Origin: Labilithrix sp.
GTDB lineage: Bacteria; Myxococcota_A; Polyangia; Polyangiales; Polyangiaceae
Direction: 5' to 3'
Length of the DNA stretch: 60,326 nucleotides
Assembly: GCA_019637225.1 (NCBI GenBank)
Contig: JAHBWC010000049.1
Span: 1 to 60,326, forward strand
Positions 59,981-60,326 of the stretch are shown piece after piece. A program made the translations under genes and the position numbers. The first letter of the stretch is position 1. The number at the start of each line of letters is the position of its first letter. The notes under the pieces were generated by a model, which was not told the origin of the DNA, ran no database searches, and saw nothing but the letters and a program-made list of their open reading frames with translations.

Positions 59981-60326
59981 TCAGGGCTTCTTGACCTGAC
60001 TGGGCAACGGCGGGGGAGGCCGCCGGCTCGGTCGCGGAGGCTCCGAGTCCGGGATGCTGGGCGAAGGCGCTCGCGGCGCCGAGCCCGCGGAGGTCGGGAG
60101 CCTCGCGCTCGAGGGCGCGGGCCGCGCGACCGGCGTGATCGGCGCAGCCGGCGTGCGCGGCGCGGAGGGGGGAGCCTGCGTCACCGGCAGCCGGTTCGCG
60201 CTCGGCGGTAGCGCCGCGGGCCGGTAGGGAGCCGGCTGAGGGGCGCTCGCGGGGATCCGGCCTTGCGAGCTCGCCGGCGGGCGCGCGGGGGTCATCGGCG
60301 ACGCCGGGGTGGCGATCTCTCCGTTC
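59981..60326 (-). CDS. Pro-rich protein, C-terminal part (partial at window edge)
   Basis: The frame is open from the right edge to the stop at 59981-59983 (about 114 codons). It is almost all Pro, Ala, Ser and Arg (PSPSIPDSEPPRPSRRPPPP) and ends SQVKKP. It is probably the low-complexity tail of a larger protein that starts outside the window; an ATG at 60295 is inside the run and need not be the start. Confidence 0.6.
   Translation of the reverse strand, partial: NGEIATPASPMTPARPPASSQGRIPASAPQPAPYRPAALPPSANRLPVTQAPPSAPRTPAAPITPVARPAPSSARLPTSAGSAPRAPSPSIPDSEPPRPSRRPPPPLPSQVKKP

Overview
The window is very GC-rich and densely packed with genes. It reads like a chromosome segment of a myxobacterium-type organism (Myxococcota, probably class Polyangia). 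This is inferred from the gene content: many signal-peptide lipoproteins with a Cys lipobox followed by Ser/Gly/Asp-rich linkers, eukaryote-like Ser/Thr kinases, an ECF sigma factor fused in one operon to a kinase, a kinase with an FGE-sulfatase domain, an FHA-type sigma-54 activator and Dickkopf-like Cys-rich secreted proteins. No rRNA, tRNA, CRISPR array, insertion sequence or phage gene was seen.

Layout. 0-1.1 kb: end of nrdA and complete nrdB (class I ribonucleotide reductase). 1.1-15.6 kb: mostly secreted lipoproteins of unknown function, with kptA, a HAD-like gene, a LysR regulator, a flavin oxidoreductase, an alpha/beta-hydrolase peptidase, and decayed copies of one lipoprotein gene. 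15.6-21.8 kb: Ser/Thr kinase plus ECF sigma factor, an S41 peptidase and a DUF3052 protein with a histone-like tail. 22-32 kb: lipoproteins, a zinc-ribbon protein, the peroxide-defence operon ohr-bcp-ohrR with a perfect 20-bp operator palindrome, an ArsR/VOC/AHSA1 operon, a lambda-lysozyme-like protein, an aldo/keto reductase and a DUF1554-like lipoprotein. 32-40 kb: a second flavin oxidoreductase closely related to the one at 10-11 kb, the PQQ operon pqqBCDE on the minus strand, a cytochrome P450 and a PQQ-dependent sugar dehydrogenase carrying a C-terminal haem-c motif. 40-50.4 kb: Cys-rich lipoproteins, a regulator with two LuxR DNA-binding domains, a 20-bp-period palindromic array, an unusually long stand-alone PqqA precursor, a kinase/FGE protein and, convergent to it, an FHA/sigma-54 activator. 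50-60 kb: orphan Flp-type pilin, HEAT-repeat secreted protein, minimal penicillin-binding protein, thymidine kinase, small conserved proteins, a LamG lipoprotein and class II DAHP synthase.

The most coherent system is PQQ making and use: precursor peptide (45.9 kb), the maturation enzymes PqqB, C, D and E (33.5-36.6 kb), and a likely PQQ-using quinohaemoprotein dehydrogenase (38.2-40.0 kb), with a P450 lying between maturation and dehydrogenase genes. The precursor sits 9.4 kb from the maturation operon. It is 52 residues long instead of the usual 20-30, and is followed directly by a kinase whose reading frame is open across the whole precursor gene but has no ordinary start codon until 135 bases downstream. 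Functions are assigned from motifs read by eye; no database search was possible.
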